Below, piece by piece: positions 25,598 to 35,312 of a stretch of 64,000 nt of DNA. Source of the DNA: Desulfobacteraceae bacterium. Its GTDB lineage: Bacteria; Desulfobacterota; Desulfobacteria; Desulfobacterales; Desulfobacteraceae. Each line of letters opens with the position of its first letter. The first letter of the stretch is position 1. Below the pieces are notes generated by a model. That model saw only the letters and a list, made by a program, of their open reading frames with translations. It was not told the origin of the DNA and made no database searches. The DNA lies in the NCBI GenBank assembly GCA_016744295.1, contig JADGEQ010000016.1, positions 1 through 64,000 on the forward strand, given 5' to 3'. Position numbers and translations under genes: made by a program.

Positions 25598-26827
25598 ATG
25601 AATCTTCAGGGTGATTTTGAAGGATTGACACTTGCCAGTATCCTTCAGCTTCTATGCAATGATCAAAAAACCGGAGTACTGACCGTAACCAGTGACAATG
25701 AAGAAAGCCGGGTTTTTTTCGAACAGGGAACCATTGTCTATGCCTCTTCATCCCTGAAGGAATCCAGGCTTGGCTTTTTGATCCGAAATGACGGGGTTAT
25801 CTCAGCCCAGCAGCTCCAAAAATGCCTGTCCCTGGCCAAGCAGGAAAGGGTTCACCTGGGAAAAATCATGGTGGAAAAAGGATATATTTCCCTGGATACC
25901 TTGAAAAAATACAATACCAAACAAGTTGAGGCCATCTTATACGATCTTCTTTTCTGGCAAAAAGGAAAATTTGAATATAAAGATAGTCGTTTGGACTTAA
26001 AAGGGATGATTGTCACCCAGCTCAACCCCATGAGGCTTATTCTCGAAGCGTCCAGAAGAATTGATGAACTTTCTGTCCTTAAAAAATTAATTCCCAGTGA
26101 CAGGCTTGTGTTTAAGATGTCCGGCAAAGTTCAAAGCAAAGAGGAAATCAAGCTGAATGCCAATGAGTGGCGGGTTCTTTCCCTTATTGACGGAACCCGT
26201 ACCGTTCGACAGATAATAACCGAAAGCGGGTATGATGAATTTGCTGTTTATAAAATTTTTTATTCTGTTATTTCATCGGGATTGATTGAGCAGGAGGAGG
26301 AGATTCAATTCAATGACGGGGAAGTGGCAAATGGTTATTCTGCTATTCTCACCGTTTTTAATGATGTTTTTCAATCTATTAAAAAAAACATTGTGGATGA
26401 ATTGGGGGATAGAAGTTATTCCCTGTTCGAAGAAAGCAAACTTTATCTTGGGGGAGAGACCAAGGATCTGTTTAAGGACTATCATCCGGATAACCATAAA
26501 AATTCAAATCTTCAGGCGATTAGCGCTGCATTGAAGAATCTGGAACATATTAAGAATCGGAAAGAATTTTTAATTTCCGGATTTGCAGAGTATTGTTCAC
26601 AGGTATTAAAAAAGACCGGGGATATTCTGGGCGTGCATCCATTGATCAGGGTATTGGATGATATTGAAAAAGTATTGGAATATGTGAAAAAATATCAAAC
26701 CGGATCAAAGGAAAAAAATAAAATTGTTAATGATATGAGAAATGTCATTGATGCAATACGTTCAGAATTCAAAACCAAGGGGAAAAAAGGAAAATCAGGA
26801 AAAGGAATGTTCTCTTTTTTTTCCTGA
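25598..26827 (+). CDS. DUF4388 (PatA N-domain-like) regulatory protein
   Basis: The N-terminal ~110 residues fit the DUF4388 fold (MNLQGDFEGLTLASILQLLC and GVLTVTSDNEESRVFFEQGTIVYASS), found in delta-proteobacterial regulators and PatA-type response proteins. The middle is a GspE/PATAN-like helical segment (LGKIMVEKGYIS and QVEAILYDLLFW), and the C-terminal ~150 residues are helical and Lys-rich. AAAGGG precedes the ATG. It converges with the MglA/roadblock operon with a 5-bp gap, and DUF4388 proteins often accompany such GTPase modules. Confidence 0.75.
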   Translation: MNLQGDFEGLTLASILQLLCNDQKTGVLTVTSDNEESRVFFEQGTIVYASSSLKESRLGFLIRNDGVISAQQLQKCLSLAKQERVHLGKIMVEKGYISLDTLKKYNTKQVEAILYDLLFWQKGKFEYKDSRLDLKGMIVTQLNPMRLILEASRRIDELSVLKKLIPSDRLVFKMSGKVQSKEEIKLNANEWRVLSLIDGTRTVRQIITESGYDEFAVYKIFYSVISSGLIEQEEEIQFNDGEVANGYSAILTVFNDVFQSIKKNIVDELGDRSYSLFEESKLYLGGETKDLFKDYHPDNHKNSNLQAISAALKNLEHIKNRKEFLISGFAEYCSQVLKKTGDILGVHPLIRVLDDIEKVLEYVKKYQTGSKEKNKIVNDMRNVIDAIRSEFKTKGKKGKSGKGMFSFFS

Positions 26828-26832
26828 TTTTT

Positions 26833-27108
26833 TTAGGAATCCGCTATCTTTGCCCCGCCATAGGCCAAAAAGGAGAGGGCTGCCGTTCTGAACAGAGACT
26901 TGATAATATCAAGAACTTCAGCACCTAGAATTTGATCAAAGATCATCACATAATCGGCAACAAATAAAAGACAGACCGTTATCAGGATGAGGTTGATCAC
27001 CGTTCCAACTTTTCCGCCTGTATATTTAATCCGGGCCTTATTGAAAACAAATATGATAATAAGATAAATCACCAAAGTGAAAATAGATATGATCATCTGT
27101 GCAGTCAT
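26833..27108 (-). CDS. Small membrane protein of the MglA/roadblock cluster
   Basis: This 91-residue protein has two clear membrane segments (~4-22 and ~36-54) and a third weaker one near the C terminus (AALSFLAYGG). I know no family name. It overlaps the preceding gene by 4 bp (ATGA), so it belongs to the operon, and it is the last gene before the convergent DUF4388 gene. Confidence 0.75.
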   Translation of the reverse strand: MTAQMIISIFTLVIYLIIIFVFNKARIKYTGGKVGTVINLILITVCLLFVADYVMIFDQILGAEVLDIIKSLFRTAALSFLAYGGAKIADS

Positions 27109-27455
27109 GAATCCTCCCTTTTATATATGACAGTACCAAGAAGTTCATGGAGAAAATTTAATATATTATCCACAAGAACAAGGGTCTGTGTATCCTTTTG
27201 TTTTACCACCCCAAGAGAATAATTGCCAACAGGAAAAATGATAATATCTTTTTTATTTTCCCTTGAGAAGACAGCGTACCTAAATGTTTTATTACCAATG
27301 GTTCGAATGTTTTGACCACAGGAAAAGACCAAGGCAGAAACCTTTTGGGGATCTTTAATGTCGTGGGCCGCAATTTTTCCTTCAGGGTCTGTAAAAATAT
27401 ATTGGTCGACGCCTTCAATTCCAGCAATTTGTAAAAATTTTTCAGAGAAAAACAT
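27105..27455 (-). CDS. Roadblock/LC7-like small protein
   Basis: The 116-residue protein has the strand-helix pattern of roadblock domains (GVDQYIFTDPEGKIAAHD, then a helix, then DIIIFPVGNYSLGVVKQ and a C-terminal helix). Such domains bind small Ras-like GTPases. Assignment rests on pattern and on the MglA-type gene in the same operon. It follows its upstream neighbour by 1 bp. Confidence 0.6.
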   Translation of the reverse strand: MFFSEKFLQIAGIEGVDQYIFTDPEGKIAAHDIKDPQKVSALVFSCGQNIRTIGNKTFRYAVFSRENKKDIIIFPVGNYSLGVVKQKDTQTLVLVDNILNFLHELLGTVIYKREDS

Positions 27456-27456
27456 T

Positions 27457-27915
27457 CTAACGGCCCTTTGCCGACATCACAAGCTTCTTTATTTTTTGGG
27501 GCAGTGGACAGCTTTTACTGACAACAAAAAGAAACAGATCGGCGCCAATATTCTGAATGGTGATATGCTTGTCGGATATGGTAATCATCGCTTCATAAAC
27601 ATCCGGGTAATGTGACTGGGCCATCAAATAGCTTCTGCTCAAATAGCGGCCCAGCACTTCAAGGTCTGCTGTTGTAAGCGTTCCAGGCATATGATTTGTG
27701 ATGATGCGGTTTTGTCCATGGTATAGAAAGGCACCGATTATTTCAGGATGGGATTGGATTTTTTTTAAAAACGTGTCTGTTTTTTTAACGCCATTGGGAT
27801 AAGTGTATGAATTCATATATTGACAGGAGCAACAGCGAAATACAGCCCGTCCATTTTGAATATCTGCCTTTTCTAAATCGTTCTTATCCCCGCACTCTTC
27901 GCAAAAAAAAATCAT
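27457..27915 (-). CDS. Zinc-ribbon plus roadblock-like protein
   Basis: The first ~32 residues form a four-cysteine zinc ribbon (FFCEECGDKND and RCCSCQYMN). The remaining ~115 residues resemble a roadblock domain (IIGAFLYHGQNRIITNHM, helix, then HITIQNIGADLFLFVVS). This would be a second potential partner of the MglA-type GTPase. The family is unnamed to me, and the functional link is inferred from the operon. Confidence 0.6.
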   Translation of the reverse strand: MIFFCEECGDKNDLEKADIQNGRAVFRCCSCQYMNSYTYPNGVKKTDTFLKKIQSHPEIIGAFLYHGQNRIITNHMPGTLTTADLEVLGRYLSRSYLMAQSHYPDVYEAMITISDKHITIQNIGADLFLFVVSKSCPLPQKIKKLVMSAKGR

Positions 27916-27916
27916 C

Positions 27917-29671
27917 TTATTTTGATTTAAGAAATTTCGATTTAATTTTTCCCCAAAAATTTAAAGGGGGGGGATTCAATTGGACAGAAACTGATTTCTG
28001 TGTGTTGTCATCCTCTGTGTCATCCATTGGTTTGTTGTCTGAAACACTGGCCTGACTTTTTACTAGCAGCAAGGATATCATATCAACCAGCATTGTTTTG
28101 TCGGGATCATCCTGCCAAAGGGTTTTAAGAGAGGAAAGCTCCTTATCAATCTCAGCTAAACTGTTCTCTTCCAATAACCCGTCATGGGTATTTATCAAAA
28201 ATTTTAATCTGTTTATGGCTTCCCGGACCGGCTTGTGTTCATCTAAATCCGAATTGTCTATATTTTCCTCAAAAGCGTCATCTTCATATTGAAATGGAAC
28301 AATGGTTTCAATGGAGCCGTCCTCTGGCAAGGATACAGTGCTGTATTCCCCAGCCTCCGGGTTGAAATCATTTTTACCTATTGCGGTTCCATGGTTGTCT
28401 TCGGTTACAATCTCTTCGGTTACAATCTCTTCGGTTACAATCTCTTCGGTCGCAATTTCTTCAGTCACAATTTCTTCAGCATTGTTGTTTTCGGAAATAT
28501 CCAGGCTGAAAAATGCATCCAGCCGACTGCGGATTTCAGGAATGGGTTCATTCCCCAATCGGCGGGGGGTAAAATTTTTGATTCCTTTCTTTTGAAGATC
28601 TTCTTCAGTTGGCGCACTCATATTCATGGCTCTTTTCTGCTCAGGACCCTGAATATTTGCCAGGTGAATTTCATCCAGCAATTCATCTGCCGGTGATTCC
28701 TTTGCACTGAAAAGTTCATCCATAATATCCCGGGGAGGCGGGTTGCTTTTTTTTCTGCCTGCCAGGGCCGGCGTTGGATCCTCGGAATCCTGGAGCAGCA
28801 CTATATCCTCGGCAACCGGTTTAGAAGAACTCTTTATATGGGACAGGGCTGGTTGGCATATTTCATCATAGGCCTCATCATTGGTTTCGTCAGGGGGTTC
28901 ATTATAGGCTTCCCCTGTTCTGTCATCGGGTCCTTCACCAGGTACTTCTTTTTTGGAACCGGGCTGATCTTCCTTTGAGGCGGCTATTTCACGTTTAAAA
29001 TTGTGGAAGGCATGGATGTCTCTTTCTATAATCTGCTGTTTTTCCTTTAACGGCATATCAGGCGTCTGAACAATCCGTTCAAAATTTTCAAAAACAGAGT
29101 TTAAAAAAAAGATGGAATATTTATTGCCGGCTGCTTTTTTTGAAGCAATATATCGCCCCATGCTATGTATTATTCTTAAAAAGGCATGGTGGATTTTATG
29201 GGGTTTTAATCGGGTTAACAGTCGGCTGGTAACCTGATCAAAGGTTTGGAGTGTTATCTCTGAAATTTCCCAGTCAATGGCAAGAATGACGGCTTTTAAA
29301 TCCTGCATTTCCGTACTTGAAATCAGGGGCTGGGATGCAATCTTGCCTTTCAGCGCTTTAAACTTTTGGATACATCCCGATAGAATAATATGGATTTGTT
29401 CTTTGTTGAGATCAGGGGATTGGATAAGCTTTCCAAGCTCAATACCAATGAAACTTAACACGGGTACAGCATCTTTGTGGGCATCCTCTTTTCTGGAATC
29501 CAGATATTTGCCGATGGATTGCATCATTTTAATAACCGATATCACCCCAGTGTTGTCGGTATGCTGTTTTCCGATGATTGAAAGCTGTTGTTGAAACCTG
29601 TCAATAGCACCATTTCCAACCTGGTTTTTCATTGAATCAATAATTTGTTTGAGTTCAGTAAGCGAATTCAA
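27917..29671 (-). CDS. Hypothetical 584-aa protein with acidic repeat
   Basis: I do not recognise this protein. Residues 1-220 are mostly helical without cysteine. Residues ~230-480 look disordered and acidic and include a tandem EEIVT repeat near residue 400, encoded by 15-bp DNA repeats at about 28398-28473. The C-terminal ~100 residues are again helical. There is no signal peptide. It lies between the MglA-type GTPase and two roadblock-like genes with short spacings, so it may be a scaffold or effector of that system. Confidence 0.7.
   Translation of the reverse strand: MNSLTELKQIIDSMKNQVGNGAIDRFQQQLSIIGKQHTDNTGVISVIKMMQSIGKYLDSRKEDAHKDAVPVLSFIGIELGKLIQSPDLNKEQIHIILSGCIQKFKALKGKIASQPLISSTEMQDLKAVILAIDWEISEITLQTFDQVTSRLLTRLKPHKIHHAFLRIIHSMGRYIASKKAAGNKYSIFFLNSVFENFERIVQTPDMPLKEKQQIIERDIHAFHNFKREIAASKEDQPGSKKEVPGEGPDDRTGEAYNEPPDETNDEAYDEICQPALSHIKSSSKPVAEDIVLLQDSEDPTPALAGRKKSNPPPRDIMDELFSAKESPADELLDEIHLANIQGPEQKRAMNMSAPTEEDLQKKGIKNFTPRRLGNEPIPEIRSRLDAFFSLDISENNNAEEIVTEEIATEEIVTEEIVTEEIVTEDNHGTAIGKNDFNPEAGEYSTVSLPEDGSIETIVPFQYEDDAFEENIDNSDLDEHKPVREAINRLKFLINTHDGLLEENSLAEIDKELSSLKTLWQDDPDKTMLVDMISLLLVKSQASVSDNKPMDDTEDDNTQKSVSVQLNPPPLNFWGKIKSKFLKSK
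28398..28473. repeat. 15-bp in-frame minisatellite
   Basis: About five copies of a 15-bp unit (TCGGTTACAATCTCT and variants), the first three nearly identical and the outer ones diverged (TCGGTCGCAATTTCT, TCAGTCACAATTTCT). The unit is a multiple of three, encodes EEIVT on the minus strand and keeps frame. It is likely length-variable by slippage. Confidence 0.8.
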
Positions 29672-29680
29672 AACACCTCC

Positions 29681-30286
29681 TTAAAAAAGCTGATCTTGAA
29701 TAGATGCCAATGTTATGGATATAACTTTTTTCAACGTAGGAATCACATTGCCTCCGCTCAGTGCACTGGCCTCAAAGGCAGGGGCTCTCAAAAGTCCGTT
29801 AAGATCTTTTTGCAGGGTTTGTGAAGTTAGAATAGGGGTATTGGCTTGTTTGAGGTCTATTTTGTTATACTGCATCACAAGTGGCATTTCAAACAGGTCA
29901 AGATTGTAGGTCTCAATATTTTCATACAATTGATTTAAAGACTCGATGTTTTTCCGGCGCTGTTCCCTTTGGACATCTGCAACAAAGACGATACCGTCAA
30001 CACCTCTCAAAACCAGTTTTCGGGTTGCATTATATTTTACCTGGCCGGGAACTGTATATAATTGGATGGTGATGTCAAAGCCTTTTATCTGACCCACATC
30101 AAAGGGTAAAAAATCGAAAAAAAGTGTTCGATCATCATGGGTTTTAAGACTGACCATCGGTGTCTTGATCCGATCCTGGTAGGTTCTGTTGATGTATTCA
30201 AGGTTTGTTGTCTTTCCACCCCTTCCCGGGCCATAATAAACGATTTTGATCTGCACTTCTTTTGTTTTTACATTGATGAGTGCCAA
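29681..30286 (-). CDS. MglA-family small GTPase
   Basis: This Ras-like GTPase belongs to the bacterial MglA family that controls polarity, motility or envelope events. P-loop GPGRGGKTT is near residue 20, the switch region FDFLPFDVGQIKG contains the MglA-type replacement of the DxxG motif (LYTVPGQ), and the base-specifying motif is QYNKIDL. I choose TTG at 30286 (201 aa, beginning MALINVKTKE like relatives): GAGGGGAG lies 5 bases upstream, whereas the ATG at 30310 has no Shine-Dalgarno. Roadblock genes on both sides resemble MglB-type regulators. Confidence 0.88.
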   Translation of the reverse strand: MALINVKTKEVQIKIVYYGPGRGGKTTNLEYINRTYQDRIKTPMVSLKTHDDRTLFFDFLPFDVGQIKGFDITIQLYTVPGQVKYNATRKLVLRGVDGIVFVADVQREQRRKNIESLNQLYENIETYNLDLFEMPLVMQYNKIDLKQANTPILTSQTLQKDLNGLLRAPAFEASALSGGNVIPTLKKVISITLASIQDQLF

Positions 30287-30340
30287 GTTTGCTCCCCTCA
30301 AGCCACCCATGGGTTCAGGTGCCGCGATTAAAAAAAAATA

Positions 30341-30727
30341 TCAGCCCTCGGCCAATATCTGATTAATTTCCTTGATGACCTCAATCACCTTCAGCCTGAC
30401 AAGTCCCAGAGAGATATCTTTATTGAACATGGAAATGATCAATGTATCCTCTGTCACTTTACTGAAATGAATGCTTAGTTTTTTACCCTTATGAAACAGC
30501 AATGAGAATTCAGATTCACCCACAAGTTTTGCCATGGCATCAACGGCTGCATAATTGCCGGCTGCCAGGGCAGCAAAGGCGGTTGAATCCAGGTAACTTT
30601 TCCCATTGTCATGCTTGGCAATGGCATTGCCGCCCATATCCATAAAAATGACATGATCCAGCCCGGCTGCAATCAGGCTGGTTTGAATTACATTATCAAT
30701 GGCATCAAGTTGACTTTGATTATACAT
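30341..30727 (-). CDS. Roadblock/LC7 (MglB-like) protein
   Basis: This 128-residue roadblock domain protein shows LDHVIFMDMGGNAIAKHD, the helix TAFAALAAGNYAAVDAMAKL, and strands SLLFHKGKKLSIHFSKV and TLIISMFNK. Such proteins dimerise and act as GTPase-activating or anchoring partners of MglA. It lies 54 bp upstream of the GTPase gene on the same strand. Confidence 0.83.
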   Translation of the reverse strand: MYNQSQLDAIDNVIQTSLIAAGLDHVIFMDMGGNAIAKHDNGKSYLDSTAFAALAAGNYAAVDAMAKLVGESEFSLLFHKGKKLSIHFSKVTEDTLIISMFNKDISLGLVRLKVIEVIKEINQILAEG

Positions 30728-30787
30728 GGCGGAATGGTAACGTAAATCAGAAAATTGTGCAATATGATAGACCCCATAAAAGAAAAA

Positions 30788-31492
30788 TTAATTTCGAGTA
30801 TTATTTTTTATAAAAACAGGGTCGGCTTCAATATAGAGCAGGGTTTCCATACTCCCTGTTGTCACTGTGTTTGTACCGGTGGCTGTGATGATGTGTTCGC
30901 CAATGGAGAGGCGGACGGACAATCGTTTTCCTCTCCCAATCTCACCGTCAATACTGCTTGTCCAGATGATGCTATCGGAAAAATCTCCGGTGAGGGAAAG
31001 GGCTATTCCTTCAAGGAGGATAGGGAAGTCAGATGGATAAAAATATTGGCCGTATCGGGGTATCCGGATGAATACCTGGGTTGACTTGTCTTCTTCTATC
31101 TCCATATCTTTTGATAATTGCATATACTCGTTTAAATGAATCTTTGGAATGAAATCCAGTTTTTTTTTCAGATAAAATAATCGGATCTCTTTTTTTATTT
31201 TTGCCAGATCTTTGTAATCTGATTTGCCATACTGGTTAAACACCTTTATAACCTCGATGACTTTATCGTATTCCTTGGCCTGATAGAGCTTTTCCATCTG
31301 TTTGTACTGATTTTCAATGGTTGAAATAAATTCTGTTTTTATTCTTTGTCTTTCAATCTCATCCGCTTTTTTTTTTATGGATTCAGACCGCATGTCACCG
31401 ATAAATCTAAATACCAGACTAAATAAAACAAGCAAAAATACGATGAACATCAGGGCAACCTGGCTGTTATATTTTATTTTTTTGGTAAGCAT
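30788..31492 (-). CDS. Membrane-anchored protein of the MglA cluster
   Basis: The 234-residue protein has one N-terminal membrane segment (~12-30), then a basic coiled-coil-like helix (~35-120, rich in Lys, Glu and Tyr), and a C-terminal ~100-residue beta domain resembling an Ig-like fold (FPILLEGIALSLTGDFSDS and GEHIITATG). It is probably anchored facing the periplasm. It starts the putative operon, about 60 bp before the MglB-like gene. No family name is recognised. Confidence 0.65.
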   Translation of the reverse strand: MLTKKIKYNSQVALMFIVFLLVLFSLVFRFIGDMRSESIKKKADEIERQRIKTEFISTIENQYKQMEKLYQAKEYDKVIEVIKVFNQYGKSDYKDLAKIKKEIRLFYLKKKLDFIPKIHLNEYMQLSKDMEIEEDKSTQVFIRIPRYGQYFYPSDFPILLEGIALSLTGDFSDSIIWTSSIDGEIGRGKRLSVRLSIGEHIITATGTNTVTTGSMETLLYIEADPVFIKNNTRN

Positions 31493-31636
31493 GATCTGGC
31501 GCGTGGACCCTTTTATAAATTTTATAGTGTCATTTACTTTAATGAATCATCGGTCATTCGTAAAGGTTTTTTGACATGGAGACGGCAGTGGCTGCTTTTT
31601 AATTTCAATCAGGGTGATAGACAAATAAATTAAAAA

Positions 31637-31688
31637 TTGGGGGGCTAAAAAGTGATGGTGAACGTTTGTTTTTTGCTCTGCCCCCCAA
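31637..31688. other. Inverted repeat in gap 31493-31815
   Basis: TTGGGGGGC (31637-31645) pairs with GCCCCCCAA (31680-31688), with A/T runs on both outer sides. It may be a long-loop terminator for the minus-strand chemoreceptor gene, though it lies 130 bp past that stop. The rest of this 323-bp gap shows nothing clear. Confidence 0.35.
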
Positions 31689-31815
31689 AAAAAGGGATCA
31701 AAAATACAAAGCAGACAACCAGAAAGAACAGGCTGGTTATAAAACTGATGATGTCACCACTATGGATACTGGCGATTGTGAAAAAACTCGCCAAGGCTAT
31801 AAAAAGAAGCCATCC

Positions 31816-33918
31816 TCAGATTTTAAATTTATTCACAACCTCCATAAGCGTTTCAGACAATCCTGACAGTTCCTTCGACCTGACATCAACATGATCGCTG
31901 TTTTCAGTCATCTCATCGGCTGCCTGGGTCACTTGACTGATATCCTTTGCGATCCTAGTGGAAACTATGGAGCTTTCTGAAATATTATTGTTTATTGTAT
32001 CGATTCCCTGTGTGACATGGACAATATTTTCAGAAATATTTTGTGTTGTCACAGACTGCTCTTCGACAGCAGAGGCTATCATCAAAACGATTTCATTTAC
32101 TCGGTTGGCAACATCTGAAATATCCCCTATCTGTTCAACGGTTTTTCCTGTAGACGCCCGCATTGTTTCGATTTTTTCTTTGATCTCATTTGTGGCGTCT
32201 GCGGTTTGTGTTGCCAGATCCTTTATCTCATTTGCAACAACAGCAAAACCCTTTCCGGCGTCTCCAGCTCTGGCGGCTTCAATAGTGGCATTTAATGCCA
32301 ATAAGTTGACCTGATCTGAGATGTCTGTGATTACGCCAACAACATAACCGATATCGTCTGCCGCATTCCCAAGTTCTTGAATCTGCCCGGAAGCCTGATT
32401 TGTTTTTAAAACAACATCTTCTGTTATTTCTTTTGCAGAGACGGTGTTTTTTGATATTTCATTAATTGTGTTGCTCATCTCCTCTGTTGCAGAGGCGACT
32501 ACCCCCATATTACCTGCTGCCTGTTCCATGGAAGCTGCAACAGATGTCATACTGACACTCATTTTTTCAACTGCAGCTGATACGGAATTCGAATTATCGG
32601 CAGTCTGTTCAGCCCCCTTTGCCATTGTCTTGGAAATTTGCTCAAGGGTTGTTGATGATTCGTTTAATTCATTTGCATTTTGGGCAACATCAGAAACAAG
32701 GGTATGAATTTTAGCTATAAACGAATTAAACCATTGGGCCACCTGCCCTATTTCATCTTGTGACTTAACCTTCAGACGATTGGTTAAATCGCCATCTCCT
32801 TCGGCAATATCTCTTAATTTCTCAACGATATCAATAAGGGGTTTCACCAATGTCCCTGCAGCTATAAAAGCAACCGGGATCACTAATATCATACACACCA
32901 AAGACACAATACCGATCATCATAACCATCTGCCAGGTATTCGCCCGGGCAATTTCATCTGATTGCAGGACGATTAAACCACCCATAAATTGTTCCTTCGA
33001 ATATAGGGGGAGAATTCCTTGAAAATACGTTTGAGAGTCAATATCAACATCATTAAAATAAAATTTTTGCTTGGCGATTGACCAAAAGGTATCTACCGAT
33101 TTAGGAATATCCGAAATATTGACGGCTTTATAATTTGGAAAGTCACCCACACTAAAACTATCCTTCACAATTAAATTCATTTTCATGCCAGTGATTCTGT
33201 ACATTTTTTGAACAAATGCTTCTGATAGCCTTTCTTCAGCAACTGAAAAGCCCACCTGAACAGGCTCTACCTTTTCAGTTTCCTCATTAAAGTGATTCGC
33301 ATAAATCGGTACCACTATTTTTATTTTTAAAAATTTGTCTGATTTAACAAAGGATACTGACAATTGAGCTGGTATTTTTTCAGCATAGTTCATGGATAGG
33401 TTAAGCCCTTCTACCTTCGATCCTTCAACGTATTTTATCCGATCATATGCCTCCCCCTTTTTAAAGGTACGATAATAATATTTGGAATCAAACTGATATC
33501 CCATTACAATTTGTCGGGAGTCCTGTTCTTCAAAATAGTTTATCAGTTCACCCTCATTTGAATAAATACCAAGCGTCAATAAATTTTCCAAAGTCGCGGT
33601 ATTGGTAATCATGTTTCCGATTTTTTCAAAACTTGGACGCATCATATTCAGACCACTGTCTTTGTAGCCTGTGAGAAATTTAACAACATCGCCGATTTTA
33701 TTTACCGTGGCCATTTGAGACATGGACTCAGCAAACAAGGTTTGCCTGTCAACCAATGAATTCTGTAGGACTGTTAAAGACTTGGTAATTGCCTGCTGTG
33801 CCGTATCCCTGCTCTGTTGATTGATAATCAATGATACAACCGCTGTTATTGCGACACATACTATAAAAACCAGGATTAGCGCCCCTTTAAGAATTTTATA
33901 CCGAAGCTTTTTGTTCAT
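31816..33918 (-). CDS. Methyl-accepting chemotaxis protein
   Basis: This chemoreceptor of 700 residues has TM1 at ~10-32, a large periplasmic sensor of ~290 residues of dCache-like size (with [16 protein letters not shown]), and TM2 at ~325-350. A HAMP domain follows ([21 protein letters not shown]), then the long helical signalling domain with the conserved hairpin tip ([19 protein letters not shown]). It couples to CheA/CheW. It is transcribed alone; the ligand is unknown, though the liv-type operon just upstream could suggest an organic acid. Confidence 0.93.
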   Translation of the reverse strand: MNKKLRYKILKGALILVFIVCVAITAVVSLIINQQSRDTAQQAITKSLTVLQNSLVDRQTLFAESMSQMATVNKIGDVVKFLTGYKDSGLNMMRPSFEKIGNMITNTATLENLLTLGIYSNEGELINYFEEQDSRQIVMGYQFDSKYYYRTFKKGEAYDRIKYVEGSKVEGLNLSMNYAEKIPAQLSVSFVKSDKFLKIKIVVPIYANHFNEETEKVEPVQVGFSVAEERLSEAFVQKMYRITGMKMNLIVKDSFSVGDFPNYKAVNISDIPKSVDTFWSIAKQKFYFNDVDIDSQTYFQGILPLYSKEQFMGGLIVLQSDEIARANTWQMVMMIGIVSLVCMILVIPVAFIAAGTLVKPLIDIVEKLRDIAEGDGDLTNRLKVKSQDEIGQVAQWFNSFIAKIHTLVSDVAQNANELNESSTTLEQISKTMAKGAEQTADNSNSVSAAVEKMSVSMTSVAASMEQAAGNMGVVASATEEMSNTINEISKNTVSAKEITEDVVLKTNQASGQIQELGNAADDIGYVVGVITDISDQVNLLALNATIEAARAGDAGKGFAVVANEIKDLATQTADATNEIKEKIETMRASTGKTVEQIGDISDVANRVNEIVLMIASAVEEQSVTTQNISENIVHVTQGIDTINNNISESSIVSTRIAKDISQVTQAADEMTENSDHVDVRSKELSGLSETLMEVVNKFKI

Positions 33919-33970
33919 TATCGACTCCTTTCGTGGTTTGATCTACTAAACTTAAGCTCCCATTGGCGTA

Positions 33971-34000
33971 AAAAAAGCGCCACCGAAGTGACGCTTTTTT
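33971..34000 (-). terminator. Terminator of the liv-type operon
   Basis: AAAAAAGCG and CGCTTTTTT form a stem extended by CAC/GTG around a CGAA tetraloop (one mismatch). It lies 20 bp past the stop of the binding-protein gene and works by sequence in both directions. Confidence 0.75.
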
Positions 34001-34020
34001 CCTGTGTAATACAAAGAGGA

Positions 34021-35241
34021 TTATTTAATCCAACTGGGTTTCTTAAACTCGGATCCGGGATAGGGTTCCATCGAAGGATCGGTATAAATGGCCTGGAGCT
34101 CACCACCCTGGACCTGGTAATGTACTACCGGAGATCCCTTCTGAAGGTTGAGCACATTGTCTTTATTCCATTTAAGTTTTCCCTGAATGCCTTCGTATCC
34201 ATTGTTTGATAAATACTTGTTAATTGCCTTGAAATCATAGGCATCTCCCACCTGGGTCACGGCATTTGCCCATGCCTTAACAGCAGTATAGGTAATAAAG
34301 GCACCGGCCGGAACTTGGTAGTTATAAAGTTTATGCCACTTGTCTAACCATGCTTGACCGGCTGCATTGGGAGCCTTGGGCCCGGGTAGGCCCGACGGCA
34401 TCTGGCCAATCAGTCCGTCGGCTTTGGTGCCAAGAACATTGATGACCTCACGGGGTGTAATTCCCCAGCCAAGGCTGACAATTGAATTGGTCGGACGTTT
34501 GAGAAATTGTTGAAAAAATGAAATATTTTCCTGACCACTGGCGATTTCAAAGTGGATAAGCGCAGGTTTGATACGACGGATCTGTGATAAAATCACGCCC
34601 CATTCGGTGGTCCCGTAAGGTACGGTCTCACGTTTGGCAATCTTCCACCCGATCTTTTCATAATTTTTGATCAAGCTCTCAGAGACCCCAAGTCCCCAGG
34701 AATCATCGGTATTAATGATAACCACTTTCTTGTTCGGCCATTCATAGGGCAAGGTTGTCAGTGCACGGAACACACTTTCAGCCTGATCCGCTCCTGTTGG
34801 GGTCAATTGGAAAATATTGGAATATTTTTTAGGATCTTCCCTGAATACATTTACAGCGTCTTCAGAACCGTCATCTGCAAAGAAGGGGATGTCATATTTC
34901 CCATAGGCTCGAACATCCTGTCCCCATCCGGCCCAGCCGGCGTGGATAGAGGCCACTTTTTTCTGTCCGCATAGATAATTGGCCGCCTGCATAACAACTT
35001 CAGGTTCAAAGCCCTTGGAATCAAATCGAATTATTTCAATCTGTTTTCCTAAAAGTCCACCCGCTTCGTTGATCTCATCAACAGACATTTTAATGCCGTT
35101 AAAATAATCGGCTCCGGAGCCTGCGGCCCAACCGGTCATCGGTATGGGAACACCGATGGGTATTGTGTCCGCGGCAATAACACCCTCTACCATAAAAAAA
35201 CAGATCGCCAGAATCAGCGACAACAGTTTAACTCTTTTCAT
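34021..35241 (-). CDS. LivK-like ABC transporter substrate-binding protein
   Basis: This periplasmic binding protein of type I fold has 406 residues, with a signal peptide ending near VIAADT. The lobes show IPIGVPIPMTGWAAGSGADY and a Liv/amide-binding family pattern (NEAGGLLGKQIEIIRFDSKG). Relatives bind branched-chain amino acids, amides, urea or aromatic acids; the ligand cannot be assigned. GAGGAGG precedes the ATG. It is the last gene of the GntR-livG-F-H-M-K unit. Confidence 0.88.
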   Translation of the reverse strand: MKRVKLLSLILAICFFMVEGVIAADTIPIGVPIPMTGWAAGSGADYFNGIKMSVDEINEAGGLLGKQIEIIRFDSKGFEPEVVMQAANYLCGQKKVASIHAGWAGWGQDVRAYGKYDIPFFADDGSEDAVNVFREDPKKYSNIFQLTPTGADQAESVFRALTTLPYEWPNKKVVIINTDDSWGLGVSESLIKNYEKIGWKIAKRETVPYGTTEWGVILSQIRRIKPALIHFEIASGQENISFFQQFLKRPTNSIVSLGWGITPREVINVLGTKADGLIGQMPSGLPGPKAPNAAGQAWLDKWHKLYNYQVPAGAFITYTAVKAWANAVTQVGDAYDFKAINKYLSNNGYEGIQGKLKWNKDNVLNLQKGSPVVHYQVQGGELQAIYTDPSMEPYPGSEFKKPSWIK

Positions 35242-35312
35242 AGATTCCTCCTCTTTTAATTAACCACATATTGTAAACCAGCGGCATCATTTATTTTCTT
35301 AAGCTGTGGATC

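Noticed and set aside
28398..28473. Short tandem repeats considered as a CRISPR-like array
   Set aside because: The 15-bp units are directly adjacent without spacers and lie in frame within a coding sequence.
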